Source: Bog-532 sp963720945 (lineage in GTDB: Bacteria > Actinomycetota > Actinomycetes > Streptosporangiales > Streptosporangiaceae). From it: a stretch of DNA of 64,000 nucleotides. The notes beneath the pieces are model-generated. The model made no database searches. It saw only the letters and a list, made by a program, of their open reading frames with translations, and had not been told where the DNA came from. Every line of letters starts with the position of its first letter. The stretch's first letter is position 1. Where the stretch lies: contig CAVRHH010000005.1 of assembly GCA_963720945.1 (NCBI GenBank), positions 1 through 64,000 of the forward strand. Direction: 5' to 3'. Positions 18,759 through 27,330 of this stretch are shown piece after piece. Made by a program: the position numbers and the translations under genes.

Positions 18759-20081
18759 TCAGCGGCCCAGCAGCACACCGCGATGCTGCCAGGCCAGGCG
18801 GAGCAGCGCCGCCCCGGCCGGCTGCATGGCCTCGACACTGGTGAAACGGGCCACGTTCGGGGCGCTGAACTCGATACCGGCGCCATCGCCCGGGGCGGCC
18901 GGCCCGGACAGGAGGGGTCCCTCGTCGTTCGCCGCGACCAGGCCGCCGAACTCCGCGTCGAAGAAAGACGCGTCGAAGACCAGGACGGTCAGCAGATCGA
19001 CGTCCAGCGTCAGCGGGTCGGCTCCCACCCCGAGCCAGTAGCCGCGCAATGTCCCGGCCCGCTGCGCGCCGGCCAGCGCGGCGAAGAACGGCCAGCGCGG
19101 GTAGTCGATGGGCGCGTCCCCGCTGCCATAGTCCTCGCTGGTGCCCAGAAGTTCCTCGGACACCTCGCGGGCGATGGCCTCCCACAGGCCGAGGTCGTTG
19201 GCCAGGTTCCACGTGGCCTCGTGCGACGGCTGGAACATGCCGGCCGGGGCGACCTGGTACAGCCCGCCGTTGACCGCCACGCTGGCCGGATCCCGCCAGT
19301 GCAGGAACATCTGCGCCCGGCCGGTGGCCCGGTCCAGGCGCAGGATCAGGGTGGCGATGCCGGTGGTCACCGACCGCCGGGCCAGGTCGAGCGGATCACC
19401 GATCCGCGACCGCAGCGGCAGCTCGGTCAGGCTGAGCGGCGCGGCCGTGGCCGGGGCCGTGGCCGGGGCCGGGGCCGCCCTTCCATCCGGTGAGCCGGAT
19501 GCCGCGCCGCGCCCGGCCACGCCGCCGCCGTCGCCACCCCCGGCGCCGCCGCGGCGCGCGAGTACCCGGGCGGCCGTTTCGTGGGCGACAGCCTCGCTGA
19601 CGTTGATCAGGTCGAAGTAGCGGTTGATGCCGAAGGTGAACTGGCCGCCCGCAGCTCCGGTGGCCGCCGCAGCGGCCGCCAGCAGCCGGTAGCAGGTCCG
19701 GTTCTCCAGCAGCCGGGGCCTGCTCAGGCCGGCGAGCGCGTCGGCGTAGGACGCGAAGCGGGCGCCATTGTCCCGCAGCGGGCGCACGCCCTCCGAGCCC
19801 TCCGGCTGGACCGGGTCGATGACCGTGCCGTGCTGGCCAGGCTGCCAGGACAGCGCGACCGCCGCCAGCGGGACCGGCGTGGCCGGGAGCCACTCCGGGC
19901 GGGCCAGCAGCGGCGTCCCGGCCACCCGCCAGGACGCCGGATACAGCTCCTGCGCCAGCTGCGCCAGCTCATGGCGGTGCGCGTTGAGGTACGACCGCTC
20001 ACGCAGCCATTGCTGCTGCGTGAGCGGGGCCGGGGCCGGCGGCCCGGTCCCGCGCCCCGGCGTATCCGGCTGATTCATCAT
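18759..20081 (-). CDS. Conserved actinobacterial protein with a Nudix-like box
   Basis: About 440 residues. The N-terminal part (LNAHRHELAQLAQELYPAS, then LAAVALSW) is shared with a set of actinobacterial proteins often annotated as regulators. In the C-terminal half, NDLGLWEAIAREVSEELLG matches the core REUxEE of the Nudix box, preceded by the MFQPS...WNLAND segment. An Ala/Gly/Pro-rich insert (around residues 185-215) interrupts the middle and may be a flexible linker. A nucleoside-diphosphate-linked substrate is likely if the box is active. ATG 20081 is chosen, with GGAGG 11 bases upstream; starts at 20123 are possible. It is 41 bases upstream of the YyaL-type gene, same strand. Confidence 0.55.
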   Translation of the reverse strand: MMNQPDTPGRGTGPPAPAPLTQQQWLRERSYLNAHRHELAQLAQELYPASWRVAGTPLLARPEWLPATPVPLAAVALSWQPGQHGTVIDPVQPEGSEGVRPLRDNGARFASYADALAGLSRPRLLENRTCYRLLAAAAAATGAAGGQFTFGINRYFDLINVSEAVAHETAARVLARRGGAGGGDGGGVAGRGAASGSPDGRAAPAPATAPATAAPLSLTELPLRSRIGDPLDLARRSVTTGIATLILRLDRATGRAQMFLHWRDPASVAVNGGLYQVAPAGMFQPSHEATWNLANDLGLWEAIAREVSEELLGTSEDYGSGDAPIDYPRWPFFAALAGAQRAGTLRGYWLGVGADPLTLDVDLLTVLVFDASFFDAEFGGLVAANDEGPLLSGPAAPGDGAGIEFSAPNVARFTSVEAMQPAGAALLRLAWQHRGVLLGR

Positions 20082-20322
20082 GTGGGTGAGCGCCTCCGGT
20101 TTCCCGGGCTCATTGTTCCGCATTGTCCCGCAGCGGGCCGCCGGCCGGGCCGACGCCGCGCTGACCGGGCTTACCGGCCCCGGGCCGGCCTCCGCCTTTC
20201 CGGCAAATTACCTTATTAGCCGCGAATGACCCCATTCTTTGAGCCATTTTCCGGGTGGCCTTATTAATGCCCCGCGCGTTGCCTGCCGAGGACACGGTAG
20301 GTTACCGGCGGCATTCTAGTGA

Positions 20323-21459
20323 ATGCATTTCAAGAGGCCCTCAGTTAAGAGAGTAAAATTGTCTGAAAATTCCAATTCCTCGCATATCGCAGTAGCGGTG
20401 GGGACACGGCCGGAAATAGTGAAGCTCGCGCATATCGTGCGTATGCTGGGCCCGGCGGCGAGACTGGTCCACAGCGGTCAGCACACCGACGAGGAACTGG
20501 CGGGCGTATTCTTCTCCGCCGCGCGGCTGCCGGCCCCTGAGGCCCTGTCCGGTATCTGCGGCGAGCCGCGTCATGTCCAGATCGGCCGGATGGTGGAGCA
20601 GTTCGGCGCGCTGTTCACGCAGCAGCTCCCGGCGGCGGTCCTGGTCCAGGGCGACACGAACACCGCCTCGGCCGCCGCTCAGGCCGGAAACTACGCGGGC
20701 GTGCCGGTCGTGCACGTGGAAGCGGGGCTCCGGTCATTCGACCGCGGCATGCCCGAGGAGATGAACCGGTGTGTCATCGGCGTCCTCGCTGATCTGCACT
20801 GTGCCCCGACGGAGGGCGCGGTGGCCAACCTCCGGGCCGAGGGCGTGCCGGCCGGCCGCATCATGCTGACCGGCAACACGATCGTGGAAGCGACCCTCAG
20901 CATGGTCCCCGGCGAAACGACAGCCCGGGCTATCGCCGCACGCGCAGGCGTGCAGCCGGGCGAGTACGTCCTGGCCACCATCCACCGTCCCGAGAACACC
21001 GACGACCGGCTGCGGCTGCAGATCATCCTCGACGAGCTGAGCAAGCTGGGTCTGCCCGTGCTGCTCCCGCTGCATCCCCGCACCCGCCTGGCCGTGCAGC
21101 GGCACGGGCTGACCGCGGAACTTGAGCGGCTCCGCCTGGCCTACCCGGCCGACCACCAGACGTTTCTCGGGCTGGCCCGGCACGCGCGCCTGATCGTCTC
21201 TGATTCCGGTGGTGTCCAGGAGGAGTGCACGGTCCTGAAGCGCCCGCTCATCGTCATCAGGAATTCAACCGAGCGCCCCGAATCCATCGACGCCGGGTTC
21301 GCGCACCTCGTGCAGCCCGGCCCGCTGATCGGCGACCTCGGCCGGCAGCTGATCGGTGACGAGGGGCTGAGCGAGCGGCTGGCCAGCCTTCCCTGCCCGT
21401 TCGGTGACGGCCGGGCCAGCGAGCGGATCACCGCTTGCCTGCAGGAATATCTGCGCTGA
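20323..21459 (+). CDS. wecB: Non-hydrolysing UDP-GlcNAc 2-epimerase family protein
   Basis: Epimerase of the WecB/MnaA family, interconverting UDP-GlcNAc and UDP-ManNAc in the cytoplasm to supply a surface polysaccharide. Visible motifs are AVAVGTRPEIVKLAHIVRML, HSGQHTDEEL, LVQGDTNTASAAA, VHVEAGLRSFDRGMPEEMNR, ATIHRPEN (usual HRREN), PLHPRTR and SDSGGVQEECTVLKRPLIVI. The length of 378 is normal. The first ~15 codons are AT-rich and unlike the rest; a TTG at 20359 with AAGAGAG upstream is a credible alternative start. It converges with the exosortase operon across a strong shared terminator, so the two may work together on a surface glycan, though they are separate transcripts. Confidence 0.85.
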   Translation: MHFKRPSVKRVKLSENSNSSHIAVAVGTRPEIVKLAHIVRMLGPAARLVHSGQHTDEELAGVFFSAARLPAPEALSGICGEPRHVQIGRMVEQFGALFTQQLPAAVLVQGDTNTASAAAQAGNYAGVPVVHVEAGLRSFDRGMPEEMNRCVIGVLADLHCAPTEGAVANLRAEGVPAGRIMLTGNTIVEATLSMVPGETTARAIAARAGVQPGEYVLATIHRPENTDDRLRLQIILDELSKLGLPVLLPLHPRTRLAVQRHGLTAELERLRLAYPADHQTFLGLARHARLIVSDSGGVQEECTVLKRPLIVIRNSTERPESIDAGFAHLVQPGPLIGDLGRQLIGDEGLSERLASLPCPFGDGRASERITACLQEYLR

Positions 21460-21490
21460 CGGCGCCGATGAGGCTGCGGACATGGAAAAT

Positions 21491-21522
21491 GACGGGGGCC
21501 CCGCTCACGCGGGGCCCCCGTC
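21491..21522. terminator. Strong bidirectional hairpin terminator
   Basis: Perfect 14-bp stem (GACGGGGGCCCCGC and its complement) with a 4-base loop TCAC, between the convergent wecB-type gene and the anchored-protein gene. It should stop transcription from both sides. Confidence 0.85.
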
Positions 21523-21535
21523 ACCAGCTATCCGG

Positions 21536-22261
21536 TCAGGCCGCCGCGGCGGCGCGGCGGCGCCGGGTGACCTGGTAGGCCACCCCGCCCAGCATGAGCA
21601 CGGTGAGGCCGCCCAGGCCGATCGGCAGCGCCATGCCGGGCAGCACCGGCACCGGGGCCAGGCTGGCGGCGTTGCAGACGCTCTCGCCGATCGTGAGGGT
21701 CTGCGTACCGCCGGCGAGCTGCACGTACACGGCGTCCACGGTCAGGGTGCCGTCAGCGGCCGTGGTCTGGCGGTTGAGCGTGATCGTGCCGACGCTGGGC
21801 ACCGAGACGGTCGTGTTCGGCGCCGCGTTGGAGGCCAGCGCGATCGGCAGGCCCAGGGTCGAGACGTTGCCGTTGGCGATACTGGAGGTGCCGCTCACGG
21901 TCGCGGTGTTGGGGTCGAAGCTGCACGATGACGTCACCGCGGTGGCCGTCAGGTTCACCCCGGTCCCCAGACCCGCGGACGGGTTGGCGATGGTCGACGA
22001 CGCACTCGTCGCGTCGGCCGTGTCGGTCACGAGCCCGCTGCTGAGCAGGCTGCCGGCGCTGATGCTGCCCAGCGTCACGGGCGACGTGCCCGGGTAGGTG
22101 GCCTCGGCGACCGGGCTCACGCTGACCGCGCCGGTGGCCTGCGCGCCGTACGCCTCGTTGGGTGACGCCGCGGCGGCGGGACCCGCCGCCGCGGCGAGGA
22201 TGCCGCCGGCCAGTGAAACCGACGCCGCAGCCTTCACGAGGCCGTTAATTTTCCCATTCAC
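21536..22261 (-). CDS. Secreted choice-of-anchor-type surface protein with C-terminal sorting helix
   Basis: 241 residues. The N-terminus is a signal peptide (AAASVSLAGGILAAAAGPAAAA). The mature part is Ser/Thr/Ala/Val-rich, low in charge and predicted to be beta, with two cysteines (TSSCSFDP and GESVCNAASL). The C-terminus is tripartite: a short Pro-rich stretch (APVPVLPGMALP), a hydrophobic helix (GLGGLTVLMLGGVAYQV) and a basic tail (TRRRR). It resembles actinobacterial choice-of-anchor proteins. The GTG start overlaps the end of the upstream GT2 gene by 17 bases, with GGGGGAAA just before it, so translation is probably coupled. As third gene of the exosortase operon it is the obvious substrate; this is inference. 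Confidence 0.75.
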   Translation of the reverse strand: MNGKINGLVKAAASVSLAGGILAAAAGPAAAASPNEAYGAQATGAVSVSPVAEATYPGTSPVTLGSISAGSLLSSGLVTDTADATSASSTIANPSAGLGTGVNLTATAVTSSCSFDPNTATVSGTSSIANGNVSTLGLPIALASNAAPNTTVSVPSVGTITLNRQTTAADGTLTVDAVYVQLAGGTQTLTIGESVCNAASLAPVPVLPGMALPIGLGGLTVLMLGGVAYQVTRRRRAAAAA

Positions 22262-23684
22262 TTGTTTCCCCCATCATTACTGAGATCATTTCAAGAGCCG
22301 GTGGTTCCGGTTGGCCCGGCAGCTCGATATCGGACAGGAACTCTGCATTGCGGCGGGTTTTAAACCAATCTTCGCGATGCCGGATGATCCGGCAGAACGC
22401 CCGCCACGACGTGACATAAAAGATCAGGACGAAAAGCGAGTACCCGAGGCCGAGCCCAATGGCCTGGATAGTGCTGATACGCCGTTCGTACAGCTTCCGG
22501 TAAAGCGGGCCCCAGAGGACGAACGGGCCGACGCCGGCCAGCAGGTAGAAACCCAGGATCATCCAGCCGCCACTGATCATCCACGCGCTCATCGCGCTCG
22601 GTCCCGCGGCGTAGTTCGCGATGAACACCGCAGCCGGTATGGGGTAGATGAGGGTCCCGATGAGCTGAAGCCACGGCTGCATCAGGTAGTACGTCGCCTC
22701 GAGGGCCCCGAGCGTGGCCACGTACGGCGATGTCCACAGCTGGCGCAGGTACATGCCGCACTGCATGGTGCCCTGGCCCCACCGGGTCCGCTGCCTGACC
22801 AGGCGGCGGATGTCCGGCAGGCCTTCCTGGTCGACGTAGGTGTCCTGGGTGTACTCGTTGCGGTGCCCCGTCATCAGCAGGTGCAGGCTGAGCTCATAGT
22901 CCTCCAGCAGGGCACCGCGCCACGGGTCGCCGTTTTTGTCGGCCACCACGTCCAGCGCGGACAGTCGGCTGAACTGCCCATTCCCGCCCAGCCCGACGCT
23001 CCTGGTGAACCGGCGCGCGGTCTGGATCGCTGAGATCGGGATCCGGAACTCCAGATCCTGCAGCCGGACTAGGGTGTGCCCGAGGGCGTTGACCAGCCGT
23101 CCCCGGTGCGGGAACGGGCGGGGATCGTCCCGGTTGATCATCTGCACCATGATCTGGACCGAGCCGACCGCCGGGTCGCCGAAGAGGGTGGCGCCCGCGC
23201 ACACCTCCAGGCAGTTGGGCGCCGGCCGCCCGTCCGCGTCGATCACGCCGATGACCGTCTTCCGGCGGTCCGCGAAGGCCGGCATCCATTCGTCCAGCGC
23301 CCGGTACGCGGCGTTCAGCGCGTTGCCCTTGCCGGTGCGCGCGTCCGGATGGCGGCGGGACACGACGTGCACGAACGGGTCGAACTGGGCGCGGACGGCG
23401 GCGATGGGCCCGGTCCGGTCGTCGCTGTCGTCATCGATGACCCAGACGTGCGCGGCCGGAAAGACGGCCCGCAGGTAATCGATCGTCCCGCCGATCACCT
23501 GTTCCTCGTTCAGCGCCGGCACGAACAGGTGCCAGGTCAGGGCGTCCGGATTCCCCGGCCGCCGGGGCCGGTACCGCGAGAACGGCACCACGATGATCAG
23601 GACATAGGTGATGAACGCGACGCTCATCAGCAGGGCGATCGCCTGGGCCACCGCCACGGCGACCTGTACGGCAGGACTGTTCAC
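22245..23684 (-). CDS. Processive family 2 glycosyltransferase (cellulose synthase-like)
   Basis: About 479 residues. An N-terminal membrane helix (ALLMSVAFITYVLIIVVPF) precedes the GT2 domain: HLFVPALNEEQVIGGTIDYL, VIDDDSDDRTG, the catalytic DADGRPAPN, LLEDYELSLHLLMTGHR and the RQRTRWGQG motif (QxxRW type) typical of processive synthases. Three or four C-terminal helices follow. GTG 23684 is the start; it overlaps the TGA of the exosortase gene in a GTGA arrangement, so the frame extending to 23987 is not used. It probably makes or exports a glycan at the membrane. Location between an exosortase and its likely substrate suggests the glycan decorates or accompanies that protein. Confidence 0.82.
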   Translation of the reverse strand: MNSPAVQVAVAVAQAIALLMSVAFITYVLIIVVPFSRYRPRRPGNPDALTWHLFVPALNEEQVIGGTIDYLRAVFPAAHVWVIDDDSDDRTGPIAAVRAQFDPFVHVVSRRHPDARTGKGNALNAAYRALDEWMPAFADRRKTVIGVIDADGRPAPNCLEVCAGATLFGDPAVGSVQIMVQMINRDDPRPFPHRGRLVNALGHTLVRLQDLEFRIPISAIQTARRFTRSVGLGGNGQFSRLSALDVVADKNGDPWRGALLEDYELSLHLLMTGHRNEYTQDTYVDQEGLPDIRRLVRQRTRWGQGTMQCGMYLRQLWTSPYVATLGALEATYYLMQPWLQLIGTLIYPIPAAVFIANYAAGPSAMSAWMISGGWMILGFYLLAGVGPFVLWGPLYRKLYERRISTIQAIGLGLGYSLFVLIFYVTSWRAFCRIIRHREDWFKTRRNAEFLSDIELPGQPEPPALEMISVMMGETSEWEN

Positions 23685-24379
23685 GAGAGGGTTCTCCGAT
23701 GCCAGGGACGCAAGAAGGCCGTCAGCCGCACACCGTCCCGCGAGGAGACGATGACCGTGAGGAGCGCCAGGCTGATGGCGATGCAGACGATGCTGACCAG
23801 CGACCCCAGGATCAGGTGACCGATCTGGTAACCGGTGCCCAGGCCGCCCAGCCGGACCGCGATGGCGATCACCCCGATGCGCAGCAGGTTTCCCGTGACG
23901 AGCACGACGGCTGACACGGTGAGAGCCTTGGCGACCCGGACCACGGGAAGCCGGCGCGGGATCATCAGCAGCATGCCCAGGCCGCACAGCGGCACGATCA
24001 GCAAGGCCGAACTGCAGTCCGGCGTGATCTCCAGCCCGTACGCGCTGGACGTTCCCAGGCCAAACCAGATGATCGGCGCTGTGGACGCGGCCAGCACCGG
24101 GGTGACGAGGCCGTAAATGTGCCCGGCGACGTCCGCCTCCAGATGCCGGAACTGGTACTGGAAGATCATCAGCGACAGCGCGATCCCCCCGAGCGAGCCG
24201 GCCGCCAGCACCCGGGGACCGCGCCCGGGGCGCCGCTGGGCCGCGCCATGCCGCCCGGTGTGCCGCGGCGGCCGGCGCCCCGGCTGCGGCCGGGGAGACG
24301 GTTTCGCGGCATGCCGGCCTGGCACGGCGGCCCTGGAACGGGATCGGGGCGGCCTGCGCACGTCGGGGTAGCTGTGCAC
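23681..24379 (-). CDS. Exosortase/archaeosortase-superfamily transpeptidase
   Basis: About 232 residues, with a basic Pro/Arg-rich N-terminus of ~60 residues and then five to six membrane helices. The three residues expected for an exosortase are present in order: Cys in ITPDCSSALLIVPL, Arg in GNLLRIGVIAIAV and His in TGYQIGHLILGS. Exosortases cut C-terminal sorting signals of exported proteins and are thought to attach them to a lipid or surface glycan. GTG 24379 is preceded by GGGAG. It is the first gene of an operon with overlapping stop/start into the GT2 gene and on to the anchored protein. Family call rests on motif and topology; the subfamily is not known. Confidence 0.72.
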   Translation of the reverse strand: MHSYPDVRRPPRSRSRAAVPGRHAAKPSPRPQPGRRPPRHTGRHGAAQRRPGRGPRVLAAGSLGGIALSLMIFQYQFRHLEADVAGHIYGLVTPVLAASTAPIIWFGLGTSSAYGLEITPDCSSALLIVPLCGLGMLLMIPRRLPVVRVAKALTVSAVVLVTGNLLRIGVIAIAVRLGGLGTGYQIGHLILGSLVSIVCIAISLALLTVIVSSRDGVRLTAFLRPWHRRTLS

Positions 24380-24710
24380 AGCGTGCTGTCTCCCTTAAAT
24401 GGGGAAGATCGAACGGATGCGCGCGGCGGAAGGAAGCCGGCCGTCACCTTGGATACGCTGGGTGACGATCGTGAAGCCTAGAGTGATCAATTGGGGCGCG
24501 CAAGCGAAGCGCCGAAAAAGAGATTCACGTGTCGGGCTTGGCCCGTGAATTCCGGAATTCCCGCTGTCCGGGCATCGCCGGACATCGCCGGGCGGGGCCG
24601 CGCCAGAAGGTGGCCGGGCGCCGGGCAGAGCCGCGTCACAGCGGGCAGGCAGGCGGGGACGCGTCGCAGGGCGGGCGGCCCGCGTCAGAAGGGCGCCGGG
24701 CAGAGCCGGG
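24380..24710. other. Upstream region of the exosortase operon
   Basis: About 330 bases with no supported gene. It contains a perfect 14-bp palindrome GAATTCCGGAATTC at 24547-24560 and a direct repeat of about 22 bases (GGCGCCGGGCAGAGCCG core) starting at 24617 and 24692, one mismatch apart. The palindrome is a candidate operator for the exosortase operon. The second repeat copy abuts the end of the znu permease gene. Confidence 0.4.
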
Positions 24711-25547
24711 TCAGAGGGTGGCAGGGACGGGGCGGACGGGGCGGGCGGAGCGGGCGGCCCTGGTGCGGCGGCCGGTGGCCCAGGCCCGGCCGGCCAGGTA
24801 GAACACGGTGCCGCCCACACCGACGAAGAACCCCAGGGGCCAGTTGGTCTCGTACGAGACCACGATCCCCGTCCATACCGTCACCAGGCCGAAGGCGACC
24901 GACAGGGCGATCGCGAGCCCAGGGCGGCTGGTGAACGAGCGCGCCGCGGCCGCGGGCCCGATCATCAGGCTGAACATCAGCAGCGCGCCCACCACGGGCA
25001 CGGTCATGCTGGTCGCCAGGGCCATGATGAGCAGGAAGACGAGCTCCATCCGCCGGGCGCTCACGCCGCGCGCCTCGGCGACGTCCGGCATCGCGGACGA
25101 CAGCATCAGCGGCCGGAAGATGACGACGATGGCGGCGATGCTCGCCAGGCCCAGGCATGCGATCGGCAGCAACTCACCCGGGCTCACGCCGAACACCTCA
25201 CCGAACAGCAGCGCGTAGGTCTCCTGGGCGTACTGGCTGCTCACGCTGACGAACAGGGCGCCGAGGCCGAGCATCAGGACCAGGGCCAGCGCCGTGGCCA
25301 CATCGTGCCGGGCGCGGCGGCCGAACGCCCCGATAGTAAGCGCCCCGGCAACGGAGAACACGGCGAGCCCGATGAGGGTGCTGATCCCCAGCAGGCTCGC
25401 GCCGGCCGCGCCGGCGAAGGCGCCGTTGGGAATCGCGTGCGCAGCGAACGTCGAGCCGCGGAGCACGGCGAAGAAACCGACCACGCCCGCGATGACCGCC
25501 ACGATGGTCGCCGCGATCCAGGTGTTCATCATGAAACCGCTGAACAT
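24711..25547 (-). CDS. Zinc/manganese ABC transporter permease (second permease)
   Basis: ABC-3 family permease, 278 residues with about eight helices. It has the typical opening MNTWIAATIVAVIAGVVGFF, then RGSTFAAHAIPNGAFAGAAG, SAMPDVAEARGVSARRMELV and VVGALLMFSLMIGPAAAA. It passes Zn2+ or Mn2+ through the membrane when driven by the ATPase. Its start overlaps the end of the first permease gene by 19 bases, so it is the last gene of the operon. Two permeases in one operon may form a heterodimer. A low-complexity Arg/Ala tail ends it. Confidence 0.85.
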   Translation of the reverse strand: MFSGFMMNTWIAATIVAVIAGVVGFFAVLRGSTFAAHAIPNGAFAGAAGASLLGISTLIGLAVFSVAGALTIGAFGRRARHDVATALALVLMLGLGALFVSVSSQYAQETYALLFGEVFGVSPGELLPIACLGLASIAAIVVIFRPLMLSSAMPDVAEARGVSARRMELVFLLIMALATSMTVPVVGALLMFSLMIGPAAAARSFTSRPGLAIALSVAFGLVTVWTGIVVSYETNWPLGFFVGVGGTVFYLAGRAWATGRRTRAARSARPVRPVPATL

Positions 25548-26458
25548 GCCCTCTCCCCCGGGCGGGCCTCAGCGGCCTCAGCCTTCCTGGACCGTGATGG
25601 CCGGCGCAGGTACGTGAGCACGTAGAAGATGACGACGAAGACGACGATGAAGAAGCTCACCGGCCAGCCGTGCCCGTGCGGCGGCCAGTAGTAACTGTCG
25701 TAGGCCAGGATGATCCCGAGCCAGGTCGCGATCACGCCGATCAGCGCGGCCGCGGCCATGGCGCGCACCGGTCCCCTGGCGATCCGCAGGGCCGTCGCGG
25801 CGGGACCGATCAGCAGCGCCGTGCTGAGCACCGCGCCGATGGCCACGGCGGACAGCGAGACGGATATGGCCAGGGCGACCAGGTAGGCCGCGCCCACCGC
25901 GCGTACCGGCACACCCCGGGCGGCGGCGATATCCGGGCTCAGCGAGCTCAGCAACAGGACCCGCGACAGCACCACGACGACCACGAGCGCGATCAGGCCG
26001 GACGCGATCAGGGCCGGGACAGTCGACGGGGCGATGACGAATATCGAGCCGAACAAGACCGTGAACGACGCGCCCGTCGTGCTCGTCGTCGCCGAGCCGA
26101 GGTAGAGGAACAGCGCGGCCAGGCCGAGGGCGGCACCGAGCACGACGCCGGTCGCGACGTCCCGGCCGCGACGGCGCTGGACGCCGATGACCTCCAGGAA
26201 CGCGGCGGCGCCGATCCCGAACACCAGGAAGCCCCAGAACTGGTTGAGCCCGACGAGGAAGGCGCCGGAGCCGCCGGTCGTGGCCACGTCGGCGAGCGCG
26301 TGGCCGGCGAACGACTGGCCGCGCGTCACCGTGAACACCCCGACGACGCCCGAGGTGATGGCCACGACCGTGCCAACGAGCACGGCCACGCGCACCGGGC
26401 CGCTCGACAGCAGCCCGGGCTCCACCAGGTAGCGGAGGAAATGACCCATGCCGCTCAC
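25529..26458 (-). CDS. znuB: Zinc/manganese ABC transporter permease (ZnuB type)
   Basis: ABC-3 family permease, 309 residues. Conserved pieces are VAITSGVVGVFTVTRGQSFA, HALADVATTGGSGAFLVGLN, LSPDIAAARGVPVRAVGAAY and IGAVLSTALLIGPAATALRI. It overlaps the ATPase gene by 4 bases at its start and the second permease by 19 bases at its end. It should pair with the following permease as the membrane part of the importer. Confidence 0.85.
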   Translation of the reverse strand: MSGMGHFLRYLVEPGLLSSGPVRVAVLVGTVVAITSGVVGVFTVTRGQSFAGHALADVATTGGSGAFLVGLNQFWGFLVFGIGAAAFLEVIGVQRRRGRDVATGVVLGAALGLAALFLYLGSATTSTTGASFTVLFGSIFVIAPSTVPALIASGLIALVVVVVLSRVLLLSSLSPDIAAARGVPVRAVGAAYLVALAISVSLSAVAIGAVLSTALLIGPAATALRIARGPVRAMAAAALIGVIATWLGIILAYDSYYWPPHGHGWPVSFFIVVFVVIFYVLTYLRRPSRSRKAEAAEARPGERACSAVS

Positions 26459-27330
26459 GCGGCTCCGCTGCCGTGCACGGCACCGGGCCGGGCGGCCACC
26501 TCGTCCGGGCTGCCGGCGTCCTCGCCATCCTCGCCGGCCACGATGACCACCCGGCCGTGCACGTGCAGCACGTCCACATGCTGGCCGTACAGCTTGCTCA
26601 GCACGTCGGTGCGCAGGACCTCATCGGCGCTGCCCACCGCGGCCCGGCCGGCCGCGACATAGACGATCCGGTCCATGACCGGGGCGAGCGGGTTCATGTC
26701 GTGGGCGGAGATCAGCACCGCGATCTGCTGCTCCCGGGCCAGCCTGGCGAGCACGCCGACGATGCCCTGCGCGCTGCGGATGTCGAGGTTCGCCAGCGGC
26801 TCGTCGAGCAGCAGCAGCTTCGGCGAGCTGATCAGCGCGTGCGCGATCATCACCCGCTGCTGCTCGCCGCCAGACAGCTCGCCGACCCGGGCATCGGCGT
26901 AGCCGTCCGCGCCGACCGCGCGCAGCGTCCCGGCGACCAGCTCGCGGCGTGCGCGGGAAGGGAAGGGGATCCCGAGGCGGTCCCCGTCGATGCCGAGGGC
27001 CACCACGTCACGCACGCGCAGCGGCATGTCCGGCTCGATCAGCAGCTTCTGCGGGACGTAGCCGATCAGCGAGCCGTGCCGCCGGCCGCTTTTCCCGTGC
27101 GGCTGCCCGGGAAAAGTGACGGTTCCCGCGGTGGGCGGCTGAAGCCCGAGGATCACCCGCAGGATGGTCGTCTTGCCGGCGCCATTCGGCCCGATCAGGC
27201 CGGTGAACTCGCCCGGCCGGATGGTGAACCCGACGTCAGCGAGGATCTCCCGGCCGGACAGCCGGACGCTGATCCCGTCGAGGCGGAGCAGTTCGCCGGC
27301 GTCGCGGCGGTGGGCGCTATCGGGCATCAC
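26455..27330 (-). CDS. znuC: Zinc/manganese ABC transporter ATP-binding protein (ZnuC type)
   Basis: ABC ATPase, 291 residues. Walker A is LIGPNGAGKTTILRVILGL, the signature is VGELSGGEQQRVMIAHAL, Walker B is KLLLLDEPLANLD and the switch His is in AVLISAHDMNPLAPV. The C-terminal ~40 residues are acidic and specific to this protein. It overlaps znuA by 4 bases and the first permease by 4 bases, the tightest part of the operon. It energises metal uptake. Confidence 0.9.
   Translation of the reverse strand: MMPDSAHRRDAGELLRLDGISVRLSGREILADVGFTIRPGEFTGLIGPNGAGKTTILRVILGLQPPTAGTVTFPGQPHGKSGRRHGSLIGYVPQKLLIEPDMPLRVRDVVALGIDGDRLGIPFPSRARRELVAGTLRAVGADGYADARVGELSGGEQQRVMIAHALISSPKLLLLDEPLANLDIRSAQGIVGVLARLAREQQIAVLISAHDMNPLAPVMDRIVYVAAGRAAVGSADEVLRTDVLSKLYGQHVDVLHVHGRVVIVAGEDGEDAGSPDEVAARPGAVHGSGAA

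Noticed and set aside
18718..19212. N-terminal extension of the YyaL-type gene
   Set aside because: The extension lies in the neighbouring Nudix-box gene in another frame; the family start MANRLKDATSPYL is at 18717.
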